Assembly: GCA_958299035.1 (NCBI GenBank)
Contig: CATQJL010000305.1
Span: forward strand, 64,995,618-65,059,617
Reading direction: 5' to 3'
DNA: 64,000 nt
From: Cylicocyclus nassatus
Taxonomy: Eukaryota > Nematoda > Chromadorea > Rhabditida > Strongylidae
Shown: positions 46,639-56,633 of the stretch, piece after piece
How positions within the stretch are numbered: the first letter of the stretch is position 1
How the letters are laid out: each line of letters opens with the position of its first letter
Translations under genes and position numbers: made by a program
The notes under the pieces: model-generated
Databases searched by the model: none
The model's input: only the letters and a program-made list of their open reading frames with translations
What the model was told of the DNA's origin: nothing

Positions 46639-46962
46639 TTACGAATATAATAACCATTTTCAATAATGCCCATTACTTTTATCATTTTATCGATTTCTTT
46701 GCAAAGTTCGAGCTACGGCGCTGAGAGTTGGCACAGGGGGTAAGCGAACCTGCTGATTACGAATATGATAACTATTTCAGAAAATACCCATTACTTTTAT
46801 CATTTTAACGATTTTTTTGCAAAATTTGAACTACGAGGCTGGGAGTTGGCAAAGGGGTAAGCGAACATGCTGATTACGAATACAATATTAGTTTTTAGAA
46901 CTATCAATTACTGAATATCAATTACTATCAATTAATTATCAACTATCAATTATCAATTATGC

Positions 46963-47763
46963 CATGCAATTGTTAAATGGTATCGTAAAAACAACTCAAA
47001 GAACATCATACTTCATGCTCGTTCTGCTCATCCATCTGCAGTAAAACATGCTGTGGTCCATATGTTTAAAACTGCAACACAGGTCTGTAGAGGAGAGAAG
47101 GAAAAGGCAGAATCGCGAAGTCTAGCATTGGATATCGCTCGGGCAAATGGTTATCTGACGCATCATATGCACAGTAATCCGTGTAAAACCCGCAACATCG
47201 TTCAATGCAAGGACAAAATACCTCTCTGTCTGCCCTTCATTTCAGATAAAGTTAGTGTTGCTATACGACACAGCATCAGGCGAGCACGATTGAGCGACGA
47301 TGTCATTTTAGTGGATATACCAAGCGATAACATCAAGAAGCGGCTTGTACGAAATAGGCTGTACGATAGATTTTGTATCTCAAAAGAGTGCATAATCTGT
47401 CCTTACGGTAAGGTCGGCGACTGTGGAAAAGTAGGAGTGATATATCAGCTTGAGTGTTTTGAATGCGGCGCCACCTACATTGGAGAAACAGGGAGGGCAC
47501 TTGGTGTGAGAATAAAAGAACATTTGGCCAACAAAAGGCGTATCAGTCTCAATTCACCGTTAGGGAAACATAGACATGAGGTGCATGGTGATAAAGACTA
47601 CGAAGTTAAATGTTTGATTTTGGCTTGCGAGACCGACACTTCTGCGCGGAAAGCTCTCGAAGCATTCTGGATCTCGCAGAGAAACCCTATTATGAACAAC
47701 CGAAAGGAGTGTTTAACGATTACGAATGACTTGATGCCGTTCATAGCGTTGTGTGAGCTATAA
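46963..47763 (+). CDS. Penelope-like element: RT C-terminus plus GIY-YIG endonuclease
   Basis: The frame is open from about 46960, starting with the thumb-region block VKWYRKNNSKNIILHARSAH, to TAA at 47761-47763. A cysteine cluster follows (CISKECIICPYGKVGDC, residues about 110-126 from the first in-frame GTG at 47053). Then comes the GIY-YIG domain: GVIYQLECFECG, YIGETGRALGVRIKEH, and HRHEV further on, with a conserved late Glu (ALEAFWI). In Penelope-like elements this nuclease nicks the target for reverse transcription. Polymerase motifs proper are lost through truncation, so this copy cannot move by itself, though the nuclease domain looks complete. It aligns with the fragment at 39960-40770. 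Confidence 0.93.
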   Translation, partial: HAIVKWYRKNNSKNIILHARSAHPSAVKHAVVHMFKTATQVCRGEKEKAESRSLALDIARANGYLTHHMHSNPCKTRNIVQCKDKIPLCLPFISDKVSVAIRHSIRRARLSDDVILVDIPSDNIKKRLVRNRLYDRFCISKECIICPYGKVGDCGKVGVIYQLECFECGATYIGETGRALGVRIKEHLANKRRISLNSPLGKHRHEVHGDKDYEVKCLILACETDTSARKALEAFWISQRNPIMNNRKECLTITNDLMPFIALCEL

Positions 47764-47999
47764 TGTAGTGCTACTATGCATGATATCAAACTGCCTAGTG
47801 TAGTTCATTGGCACTACTGACACGTCAAAACGGGTTGCACAGTACCACCAGTGCACCATTGGTGAAGCGGCGCTGAGGTTGGTTCGTCTTCCTCTTTATG
47901 CGAATTTTCTTGTGAAATCGGAGGGGGGAACGCAACTAGCCGGAGGGTGATAAGGCATTTGATGGGATAAGCATAAGATCTAAATCTCGCACCACTCTA

Positions 48000-48036
48000 G
48001 GCCTCTGAAGACGACGATAAGTCGAAACGTAAGGCC
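48000..48036 (+). ncRNA. Hammerhead-ribozyme-like motif in the Penelope 3' end
   Basis: GGCCT (48000-48004) can pair with AGGCC (48032-48036) as stem I. The inner sequence is CTGAAGA, then CGAC-GATAA-GTCG, then AAAC-GTA. CUGANGA, a short stem II, GAAAC and a GUA cleavage triplet in this order match type I hammerheads described from Penelope-like elements. One departure: to keep the core G before AAA, stem II is only GAC/GTC and leaves one unpaired C. Activity is uncertain. Confidence 0.5.
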
Positions 48037-48699
48037 GCACTAATAAAAGGCTTCACCAAACCTCGTATTGGCATAACAAGATTAACATCATAAATACTAT
48101 CAATTACTTTTATCATTTTATCGATTTCTTTGCAAAGTTCGAGCTACGGCGCTGAGAGTTGGCACAGGGGGTAAGAGAACATGCTGATTACGAATACAAT
48201 ATTAGTTTTTAGAATTATCAGTTATTTTTATCATTTTATCGATTTTTTGCAAATTTAAACTACGAGGCTGGGAGTTGGCAAGGGGGGTAAGCGAACATGC
48301 CGATTACGAATATGATAAACATTTTCAAAAATGCCCATTACTTTTATCATTTTAACGATTTTTTTTGCAAAATTTGAACTACGAGGCTGGGAGTTGGCAA
48401 AGGGGTAAGCGAACATGCTGATTACGAATACAATATTAGTTTTTAGAACTATCAATTACTTTTATCATTTTATCGATTTCTTTGCAACGTTCGAGCTACG
48501 GCGCTGAGAGTTGGCACAAGGGGGTAAGCGAACCTGCTGATTACGAATATGATAACTATTTCAGAAAATACCCATTACTTCTATTGGTTTAATTGATTTT
48601 TTGCAATGTTTGAACCACGGCGCTGGGAGTTGGTAAGGTGTTGGGGTAAGTGAGCATGCTGAGAATTCTATAATTATTACACTCGGAATTGACGAAGAC

Positions 48700-49790
48700 G
48701 GTGAAATTACCTAAAGTTGTTAGAGATTCACTTTGGTCCGCTCTTAGCTTTTAAAATCCTACTTCTGCCTCTAAAATCAGAAAAGCACAAGCGAGCCTGG
48801 TCTCGAGGGAAGAAAAGGCTGATAAGCTGAGGCGGCAAGATATCTACGCTAAGAATTTCTACGAATATCTAATTGTACAGAAATTTCCTTGAAATTTACT
48901 TCTGTCCCTTCCACTCTACAAAAACCATACTTCTGCCTCTGAGAGCAGAAAAGTGGTCTGGGGATGGACAGACCCTTGAGCTTCATCCTATAGGACATTT
49001 TCACTGAAACTTTTGACTCCCAAACTTCGCAAAAACCACAAAACTCGAAATCCACACTTCTGGGCCCAAAAGCGAAAAGCACGAGGAGCTTGGTCTCGAG
49101 GGAAGAAAGAATCATGGCTTCAGGCAGTGAAATATTTTCGCCAGAAGTTTCTGGGTGTCAATGATTATGCAAAAACTTGATTAAAATTTACTTCTAGCCA
49201 TTCTACTTTGCAAAACCCATAATTCTACCCCTAAAAGCAAAACAGCACAGACAGCTTGGTCTCGAGGGGAAGAGACTCATAGGCTCAGCCAGCAAGATAC
49301 TTTCGCTGAAAATTTGGGTGTCAATGTTTATTCTACAGAAACTTGTTTAAAATTCACTTGTGGCCATTCTACTTTGCAAAAACCCGACTTCCTCCTCTGA
49401 AGGCAGAAAAGTGGTTCGAGGGAAAGACAGACCCATGACTTCTTGCGACAGAAATTATCTTCTCTGAAAATTTTGGTCTCTTGAACTTCGCTAAAACCAC
49501 ACTTTTGTCCCTAGAAGCAAAAAAAACAGGGAACTTGGTATCGAGGGAAGAAAAGACGCAGGGCTCAGGCGGCAAGATATTTGCGCTAAAAATTTTTAGG
49601 TGTCAATATCTAATTATAAAGAAATTTGCTGGAAAAATTACGGCCCTTTCTTCTCAACCATACTTCTGTTCCTAAAAGCGGAAGCATAGTTGGTTTGGTT
49701 TTTTGCTTGGTTTCGAGGGAAGGAAAGTCCTAGGGTTTTATGCGACAGGACAGTTTCGGTAAGATTGCCTTCAAAAGAAGGCATTGGGCC
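48700..49790 (+). repeat. Seven diverged ~165-bp tandem units
   Basis: Blocks like ACTTCTGCCTCTAAAA..AGAAAAGC, TGGTCTCGAGGGAAGAAA, GGCGGCAAGATAT and GCTAAGAATTT recur starting near 48761, 48929, 49055, 49220, 49386, 49499 and 49661. Spacing is 113-168 bases. Units differ at many positions, so the array is old. No gene is supported. It lies between two Helitron-like copies and may be cargo of a larger element. Confidence 0.75.
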
Positions 49791-50234
49791 AGCTTTAGTC
49801 TGTTCTAAGAATTGAGTCCGTTCACTGGCAAGACGTCATCGAAGAAAGTACTGCTTCGTTTTTATCTACATATCTGAGTTTTCGGCTGCTGGAAGACATA
49901 ACTTGACGCTTCCTTTAACATGGCACTTCCTGGAAATCAATCTGAGTTTTCGGATGAATCAGCTGTTCTAAACAGGTGCTCGGACGTAGCTTACTTGTTT
50001 AAGAGCTGTGGTATATGGGCGAAGGTATCTGCAAGAGGAACAGCAGAGATGCTTTGCGGATAGTCACTGGTAGTAGCTTTTTTTCCTACGAGCGTAGTGT
50101 TTTGTTTCTACTACTCACAACACGCCAAAGGTCGCGGGAAGATGGAAATTCTCTTTCCTGGGATTTTTAGTTAATTAGTGGCAAATATCAATGTATCTGC
50201 CCCCACCCATTTACTAGCGACCCGTAGGGTCGCA

Positions 50235-50269
50235 TCTTATATATAAAGCTGAATGTCTGTTTGTCTGTA

Positions 50270-50300
<31 letters not shown>

Positions 50301-50870
50301 ACGTATGTTCCGAATAGAAAATTCCATTTCTGAACCGATCCGGACCAAACTTGGCACACATACACTTCGGGCCCCGACGGGTGTCATAGGCTACTTTTCG
50401 TCATCGATCGATTTCGATTTTATCGATTTTTATCGATTTTTTGTTGAGTTCACCTACGGAGCTGGGAGTTTGCACAGGGGGGGGATAATCGAGCATGGCG
50501 ATTCCGAATACAATATTAGTTTTCAGGATTATCGATTGCTTTTATCGATTTTATCGATTTTTTGCAAAGTTTGAGCTACAAGGCTGGGAGTTTGCACAGG
50601 GAAGTAATCGAGCATGGGGATTCCGAATACAATATTAATTTTTGAAATCGTCCATTGCTTTTATCGATTTTATCGATTTTTTGCAAAGTTTGAGCTACAG
50701 GGCTGGGAGTTGGCACAGGAGGGGTAAGTGGGCATGCTGACTTCGAAAACAATACAGTGAACGTTAAATTAAGTGTAGAAAGGGCACAGGGAAAGGCCGT
50801 ACAGGGCTAGGGATGCGACCTTTATTACAGTGTTTTCACAGGGCCAGGCGGAGCCGGGTAAGCAAGCTAG
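50235..50870 (+). mobile_element. Helitron-like repeat, 636-bp copy
   Basis: It starts TCTTATATATAAAGCTGAAT after an A and ends CAAGCTAG before a T, that is A|TC...CTAG|T. The interior has (CTGT)n, the FRIENSISEPIRTK-like block, three 120-bp minisatellite units, and near the end GGCCAGGCGGAGCCGGGTAA with a small GGC/GCC stem. Ends and insertion between A and T agree with Helitron behaviour. It is non-autonomous. Confidence 0.7.
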
Positions 50871-51151
50871 TTGTGTTATATAGAACACGTAAGCATTCAA
50901 GCTTCATTGAGTCAGACGACGTGCACTTAGTGCAGTGGTAGAGTGTTGTAGATAATGGGTGTGGTAGGCTAACGTAACAGACTATCACAGCAGGTCATGC
51001 TTATGGCATGACTTGTACGAGCTTTTGTGAGTGTAAAGATACGGTTGTTACGAAGGTGCCCTACATTGGAGGCACATCATTAGTGATCAATCCATCTCTG
51101 TAAATAAACAACAAGACAAAGCTCTCAATGAGATTGTAATATTCACACATA

Positions 51152-51834
51152 CATGGTGTCCCAAAAAAATGTGAACACTGTTTGATCGTTAATGACTCCG
51201 TTGCTTTCATGTCTTTCTCCGAGCTTAAGACACCATTCTGTAGGGCGAGGTATAACTTAGATTTACGGTATGGAACGAATTGTCGACCACTCTTCATTAC
51301 TGTAGCATTACGGTAGGAACTTCGACAAGGATTTTAGGCCATTGTAGGCCATATTCTGCCCCGAAACGAGACCAAGCAACCCAAAAACTTCTATACTATG
51401 GTAATGGAAGAAGCTCACTTCGAATATAAAATTTCCATTTTACTGCGATGCTTCTTTCCAAAGTCATCCCATTTAAACCGTGATAACTGAATTTCTAGCA
51501 TCTGTCAGAAATGTGACTACACCGTCAAAAAAGCTAAAAACACTCGTAAAAAGTTGTCTAATGGAATCAGCGCGCACGAAAACCCTAGTACACGATTTTT
51601 CAGATTTTTTGGACAAATTTTGTCAAATGGCATATTTCACAATAAATCCACATGATAGAAGTTCATACCGTAATCCTACAGTAACGACACCGATCGGTGA
51701 TTCGCTCCATACTCCATACTGTAAATCTAAGTGGAACCTCGCTCTACAGAAGGGTGCCTCAAGCTCGGCGAAAGACATGAAAGCAACGGAGTTATGAACG
51801 ATCAAACAGTGTTCACATTTTTTAGCACACCCTG
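51152..51834. mobile_element. Intact 683-bp mariner-type MITE
   Basis: Inverted repeats of about 140 bp begin CATGGTGTCCCAAAAAAATG on the left and end GCACACCCTG on the right. TA is duplicated (51150-51151, 51835-51836). Copy A of the segmental duplication has the unoccupied TA at about 32213. No protein is encoded. The copy split at 13001-19409 belongs to the same family. Confidence 0.93.
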
Positions 51835-52739
51835 TATAATGACGTTCCAACCTGCAATGTAACAGTATCTCGTCACAACGATTGATGGAAGAAAAAAAAG
51901 AGTCTAGAAAGCAAGCAGCCTGAAAATGACGCTAAAGATCAGTGCAATCAAAGCAAAAGCTCAGCGCCATTAAACAAATGCGCAATGTGCTGAGCAGCAA
52001 TTAATGAATGAAGCACTTGTGGTTATCGATGATTTAGTCATATTTCCGCATTGGGTGGGTTGATTAGATGCAAAGCTGATACGGCGTGAATATATTTTTA
52101 GAAGAAGAGATGATGTCCACTACTGCGAATAATAGGTAGATGCTGTGAATTGTTAAGACGCGTTGAAGGCAGTGTCCCAGCAGATTTTGCACTTCTACCT
52201 TTTTGCATGTTTTACGCCTTTTCGGCACGTAGAACCCAAATTTCAGCTTTGAGCCGGGTGAAAAAACCGCTTTGGAGGAAGGCCTTTACCCAATTTCCAA
52301 AATACAGCTCGGACGAGAGTTTTAGTGGAAAGTTGGGAGGTCCTGGTATGAAACCCTGCCGCCTGTAATTTTCGCTTTGGATAGCATGCACAATGCGGAG
52401 AGCGGCAGTGGGGTCCCGCGCCGAACAGTTAAGCGAAGTCTTCCGAGCGCGCGCCGTGGTTGGAGCGTCATTTTCTCGGCGCAGGGGGAACATCAACTGG
52501 CCGTACTGGGACTGGAGCTTAGTGACGTGACCAGCAACCCCACTACAGCAATATTCCCAAGGCGCGAATCTGCAGGGACACTGCCTGGCAATTATTTACT
52601 CGCTCTTTCTTCTCATGTAATTTGTCAGGTTGTTATTTGCTTTTCCAATCACTGAGCTAACTATGATATGCTTATGAAATATATTGGCTACCAGAAACGA
52701 ATCTTTGGTTCTGCTACTACAAAAAATGTTGGGGTAAAC

Positions 52740-53117
52740 GGGAGACGGTCAAGAGGCGAGATTTCTCTAGAGGTCACCAATACAAGAGCCCAATTTAAAG
52801 CTATGGAAGTTTTAAAAATACCAGACAAGGTGCTCTAGCTTAACTAACTATCTGAAGAAACCATTTGCCAAGCTTGACGGCTTTCGGTGAAAATTGGTCG
52901 TAATACGTTCGGAATGCGATTAGCTGCACTTTCGCGGGTTTTTGACCTCCAATATTCATGTTTTGCATCTATTTTGAGATATAAGGTTGAATAGCCCTGA
53001 CAACGATCTTGCACATCTCATCAGAAACAAGAAGTTTTTTATAACGTCATTAGATACTAAAAAAGCGCTAAATGGTGTCCATCTGGCAATAAAAATCGCG
53101 CCTCTTGACATACACCC
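52740..53117. mobile_element. Merlin-like 378-bp element with 9-bp duplication
   Basis: GGGGTAAAC flanks it (52731-52739 and 53118-53126). The ends are inverted repeats: GGGAGACGGTCAAGAGGCGA, against GGGTGTATGTCAAGAGGCGC read from the other side. Copy A of the duplication has one GGAGTAAAC and no insertion. The ends resemble those of the 5.7 kb element at 13135-18856 (GGGTGTAGG and GGGAGACGG). GG ends with 8-9 bp duplications point to Merlin. It is non-autonomous. Confidence 0.85.
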
Positions 53118-53430
53118 GGGGTAAACTACTACAGACGGCTCCAATTATCTTCCAGAAACCTGCAAAAATAGTAATTGCGAACGTTAGAATGTAAACGACG
53201 TATGGGTTCCATACCTATACTCTGTTGCGATGTCGCTGACGTCGTCGGGGTTATATAAAGATCTTCCTGTTTGCGCCTAATTGCTTATGATACCCTACTT
53301 CCGATTGTTTTTGTTTATTCTAATTGTAGTGTTTTTGTATATGTCTAGACCAATCATTTGCAAACACTCAACGGCTTGTTTTTAACTTATTCATTTTCGT
53401 GTGAGTTTTCATGCTTAATCATTTTTTCAG

Positions 53431-54001
53431 TTTTATTTGATAAGGAAACCTCTAGATACGATTTGCAGTTCAAGCTTCAAAGCCTTCGAAATATGTACTT
53501 GTTTTACATCCATCTTCCTTGGAACATTGATGAAGAAGATTATAACTGCAGCTCAAGGACTCACGCCAAATGGCAAAACAGCGGCTCGGTCAACACGATA
53601 CAGGGATGTTACTTTCTTGCCGTAGGAACACCGCTCACGGTAAGTTGAAAATTTACAGTTATTTTGAAACTTTTGGCACACACTCATGCGTTTCGCAGTA
53701 GAATTCTGTATGCAGTCAATCAAATAATCTTGCAGATCCTCTATGTGCTATGCTTGTACGGAATGTATCGTGGAAAAATGTTGAAAAATTCATGCTACAA
53801 GCTTATGTTTTTCAACGGGATTTTCGATATCTTTCAACTTCTTTTGATTTCATCTACGGCGTATTTTCATTTCGTTAGTCCTCTCAGAACTCATAAGCAG
53901 AAATGCAATGTGAATAATGGGTAAAAAGTACGTATTTTAGACTGGTGCTGTATTCTGTTCTTCAATGGTGCTTGGCTGGATAGCAGGTCACTTTGCATAC
54001 A
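53431..54001 (+). pseudogene. Srt-class chemoreceptor, copy B (exons 1-3 only)
   Basis: Exons 53431-53639, 53736-53873 and 53941-54001 match copy A exon for exon with the same splice sites. Here the CAA codon of the first exon is intact, so the frame stays open 20 residues further upstream (LFDKETSRYDLQFKLQ). Motifs present: EEDYNCSSRT, CYKLMFFNGIFDIFQ, TGAVFCS. Exons for helices 3-7 are absent: duplicated intron sequence runs on to about 54840, where a mariner-type end and then the assembly gap begin. It is therefore a partial duplicate in this window. The rest could lie elsewhere if the gap is misjoined. Confidence 0.75.
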
Positions 54002-54844
54002 GTGGGTTTTTGCATTTTGAAAGGTGGTGAAATGTTGTCAAAGTGAGCAAAAGCCAATCAAAGTTAGAGTGGAATGAGATCAATTCAGTTTTTATTGATA
54101 ACGAAGGCGCTTGAAGTCTGACTACTATAGCTGCGAGCTCGTACCCATAAATTAAGTACGCCTTCAAATCTTCAAAAATCAACTTGTAACATCCTTCAAC
54201 TTCATGATTTAACTTCCGTAAGAGCGTAGCAAGCTTAAACCACATCATCCTTCTACGTTTAGCAGAGAAATTTTGTCACATAAGTGCCTTGGGAATCATA
54301 GCTTAACCCGACCACTGAAGAAGTCCAGTTGTTGTTACAATTACCCTAAGACTTGATATTATCGGATATAGAAGGAGCGAAATCTAAAACTATACGAATA
54401 AACTGTGCACAACTCCTGCGCACAAAATACTCTGACTGAAGCTATGACTGCGTCTTTAAAGATTCATCAACTTCCGCATCCTCCTCGCAACGGCTTTCTA
54501 ACATACTAACCACACTTCCAAAGCAATATTTTGCACCCGAAACCCTGGTTCTTATGGTATTGTGCCTCATCTGTCGACAGTAATTTGCGTTCGTCACTTT
54601 TTTGTAGCCAACCGAGGAGCCGCACCAAATCACAAGAACTTTGTGCAGCCAAATACATGCAATAGTAGACAAAGATCTAATGGCTTCCCTTTAAACATTT
54701 TCACAGATTTTTGCAACGAAGTTTGGAGCCGTTTGACTGCTGTCAGTACGATGGCTAATACGCAGCAATCTAGGCCGATTTACTGGCCATCGCAGATATG
54801 AAACTTTTTGAGCTGATTCATTGCTCTCCATTCGCTCTCATATA

Positions 54845-55376
54845 TTAGGTTGTTCTGAAAGTTTTGTCCGTTTTTTCAAACCACTATAAAACCACGCGCA
54901 ATAAAGACCTGAATGAGTTTCAACATGCCGATGCAGCTTTTCCTTCTCTTTCTTATGGATATGACGAACCCAAATCTTGTATGCTTCTTTTGATTATTGC
55001 CAAAATTCTCCACCCGTCAATTTTTTCTGCTCAGAGTTAGGCTAATTTTTTAAAAGTTTCGTTCAAAAGTTTCCCGAAAGCTTAAGTAAGAATAGATAAA
55101 CCAATTCTCGGACTACAAAGTATTTTTTAGATTTCTCTAATCTGCCGTTTACAGCTTTGAAAAATTATTTCATCGGAGGTCTCGATTTTTTGACGAAGTC
55201 ATGAAACAAGCAACTGCAGCTAAGACACGAAAGCTTTCGGATTTTCTGCCAGTTGAAACATGATTCTTATCAAACATTATTTATGCAAGAAAATAAGCTT
55301 GATTTGCTTGAAAAAGCAGCTTTTTAGAAATTTCGGTACTTCTACCTGGTAGATGTAGTCTTAAAGCCGCGGTTTA
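54845..55376. mobile_element. Mariner-type end, running into the assembly gap
   Basis: TTAGGTTGTTCTGAAAGTTT at 54845 resembles a mariner terminus and truncates the segmental duplication exactly. The partner end is not visible before the gap, so length and content are unknown. Nothing else is recognised between 54900 and 55376. Confidence 0.5.
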
Positions 55377-55399
55377 NNNNNNNNNNNNNNNNNNNNNNN
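55377..55399. other. Unknown bases (23 N)
   Basis: This is a short run of N. Sequence style changes across it (AT-rich repeats before, more GC-rich sequence after), so it may join scaffolds rather than mark a true 23-base gap. Confidence 1.
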
Positions 55400-55934
55400 C
55401 TTGAGCGGCTATTCAGCAAGTCTGTAGCCTCTCTCAGAGGTTCGAATGCTGTCCATGGTGCTCTTTGTTTTCGGCTGGGTTCATCCTTCATGTTCACTTG
55501 TTGGGGCGTCCTAGATGAATTTCCTCTGTCGGTGACGTCCAAGAATAATTGACTCTCGCTGCACTACAAACAGCACACAGAGCAGTTGCAAGGAGTTTCT
55601 GCAGATAACCAATTTAGATAGTACGGGAGTGGGGGAGCTTCGGCCCAAGGCAATCGCCTCTAGAAGGTATAGTAGAGGAACAAAAGGAACAAACATTTAG
55701 TGCGGACATAGCTATTGATGTTTACGGAAATTTGCCATATAGTACCCTTATTTCAGCGTATAGGACTCGGAGGATTCTTTTCTAAAATTGAACAGCACAG
55801 ACACGCCGAAGGACTTCGCGACCAAAAAGCTATTTACAGTGCTGCATGTTGCCTGAGAGTACCGTGCGCATAAGTGTTGTTTTCCGAAACACAACGAGGA
55901 GCTGAGCGGCAAGCTTGAAATATCGAAGAAGGTG

Positions 55935-56365
55935 TGTCGCGGCTCAGCGATGCGAGCAGCTCCTCGAAACAGCGAGCCGGGAGCGCTGGTTGCCGCACTG
56001 CCAGTCGCGCTGCTATTTTCGCGGCTGGACCTCTTCCGCTGGCGCGCTGCCAAGCAAAGGGCTATATATAGCCGCGCCCAGAGCGGCTGTATTCTTGTCC
56101 TCGGTTCATTGTCTTCTCTCGAGTGTCGTTTATTGATTGAGTTCTCCTTATCCTTGGCAGCTTCTGGCAGCTCCCGCATGAATGTTTTGTGTAAGCGGTC
56201 GAGCATGTAGTTGGATTGGGATCCAACGGTTCGCTCGTGGATTGAGGATTCTAGCAAGTTCCATCCGCGGGAGTGAAGAGGTACGTACCGTTCCGTACGG
56301 ACCAGGCGTCGTGCGGTGGACATGAGAGGAACCCTGAGTACGTTCGCTGAAGGAAATGTCTTCTG
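55935..56365 (+). repeat. 5' LTR (right limit uncertain)
   Basis: The start is fixed by comparison with 63736. Identity is confirmed to 56199, where the window ends for the other copy. A plausible end is near 56365, because TGGCGCGGGG follows at 56370 and could be a tRNA primer-binding site, but this is a guess. The minus-strand 207-codon frame here is a shadow. Confidence 0.6.
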
Positions 56366-56633
56366 GGCCATCGGTGGCGCGGGGTATCGCGGCTCGCCCC
56401 GCGTCGTAAGGGTTTAGTATTTTCTTGTAGTTTTAGTAGTATGTTTAGTTTAGTAGTTTATTTTGTGTTATTTAAGATAAACTTGTGTGATGTATTATTT
56501 GTGTGAGATCTCTTGCGTTCTAGTCGCGCTTATTTTTAGTATGCGGGTAGGGGTAGTTGCGACACGGTCGCGCAAGCAAGAGCTCAGCTTGTTCGAGCGT
56601 TTGTAACATCTCAGGAACACGGGATCGGGTCGT

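Larger units (their letters stand above)
46957..48090 (+). mobile_element. 5'-truncated Penelope-like element inserted in the minisatellite
   Basis: Coding sequence starts abruptly at about 46957, inside the C-terminal part of the reverse transcriptase, and the 3' region ends near 48090. The same minisatellite unit (ACTATCAATTACT) is found on both sides, and the left junction shows several extra short copies of ATCAATTA. 5' truncation is usual for target-primed retroelements. The open frame within is intact. Confidence 0.85.
46639..48680 (+). repeat. ~120-bp minisatellite derived from the Helitron-like interior
   Basis: Units of about 115-125 bp carry TTTTATCATTTTATCGATTT, TTTGCAAA, GAGCTACGGCGCTGAGAGTT (or GGCTGGGAGTT), GGGGTAAGCGAACATGCTGA and TTACGAATA. 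They appear at 46640-46910 and again at 48100-48670, interrupted by the Penelope insertion. The same unit occurs once in the 46329 copy and three times in the 50235 copy, so the interior of the element has expanded in tandem. Confidence 0.85.
51060..53275. repeat. Segmental duplication copy B, upstream part
   Basis: This aligns with 32130-33313. It contains the MITE (51152-51834) and the Merlin-like element (52740-53117), both absent from copy A, which therefore shows their empty sites. The minus-strand tail-encoding exon homologous to 44777-44993 is degraded here. The duplication continues into the Srt gene remnant. Confidence 0.8.

Noticed and set aside
50930..50975. tRNA-like A-box (GTGCAGTGGTAGAGTG)
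   Set aside because: No matching B-box (GGTTCRANNC type) or cloverleaf was found downstream. It is probably a tRNA-derived fragment or chance.
55748..56371. 207-codon minus-strand open frame, partly repeated at 63561-63980
   Set aside because: It is antisense to the LTR. The repetition is due to the two LTR copies and there is no recognisable domain.
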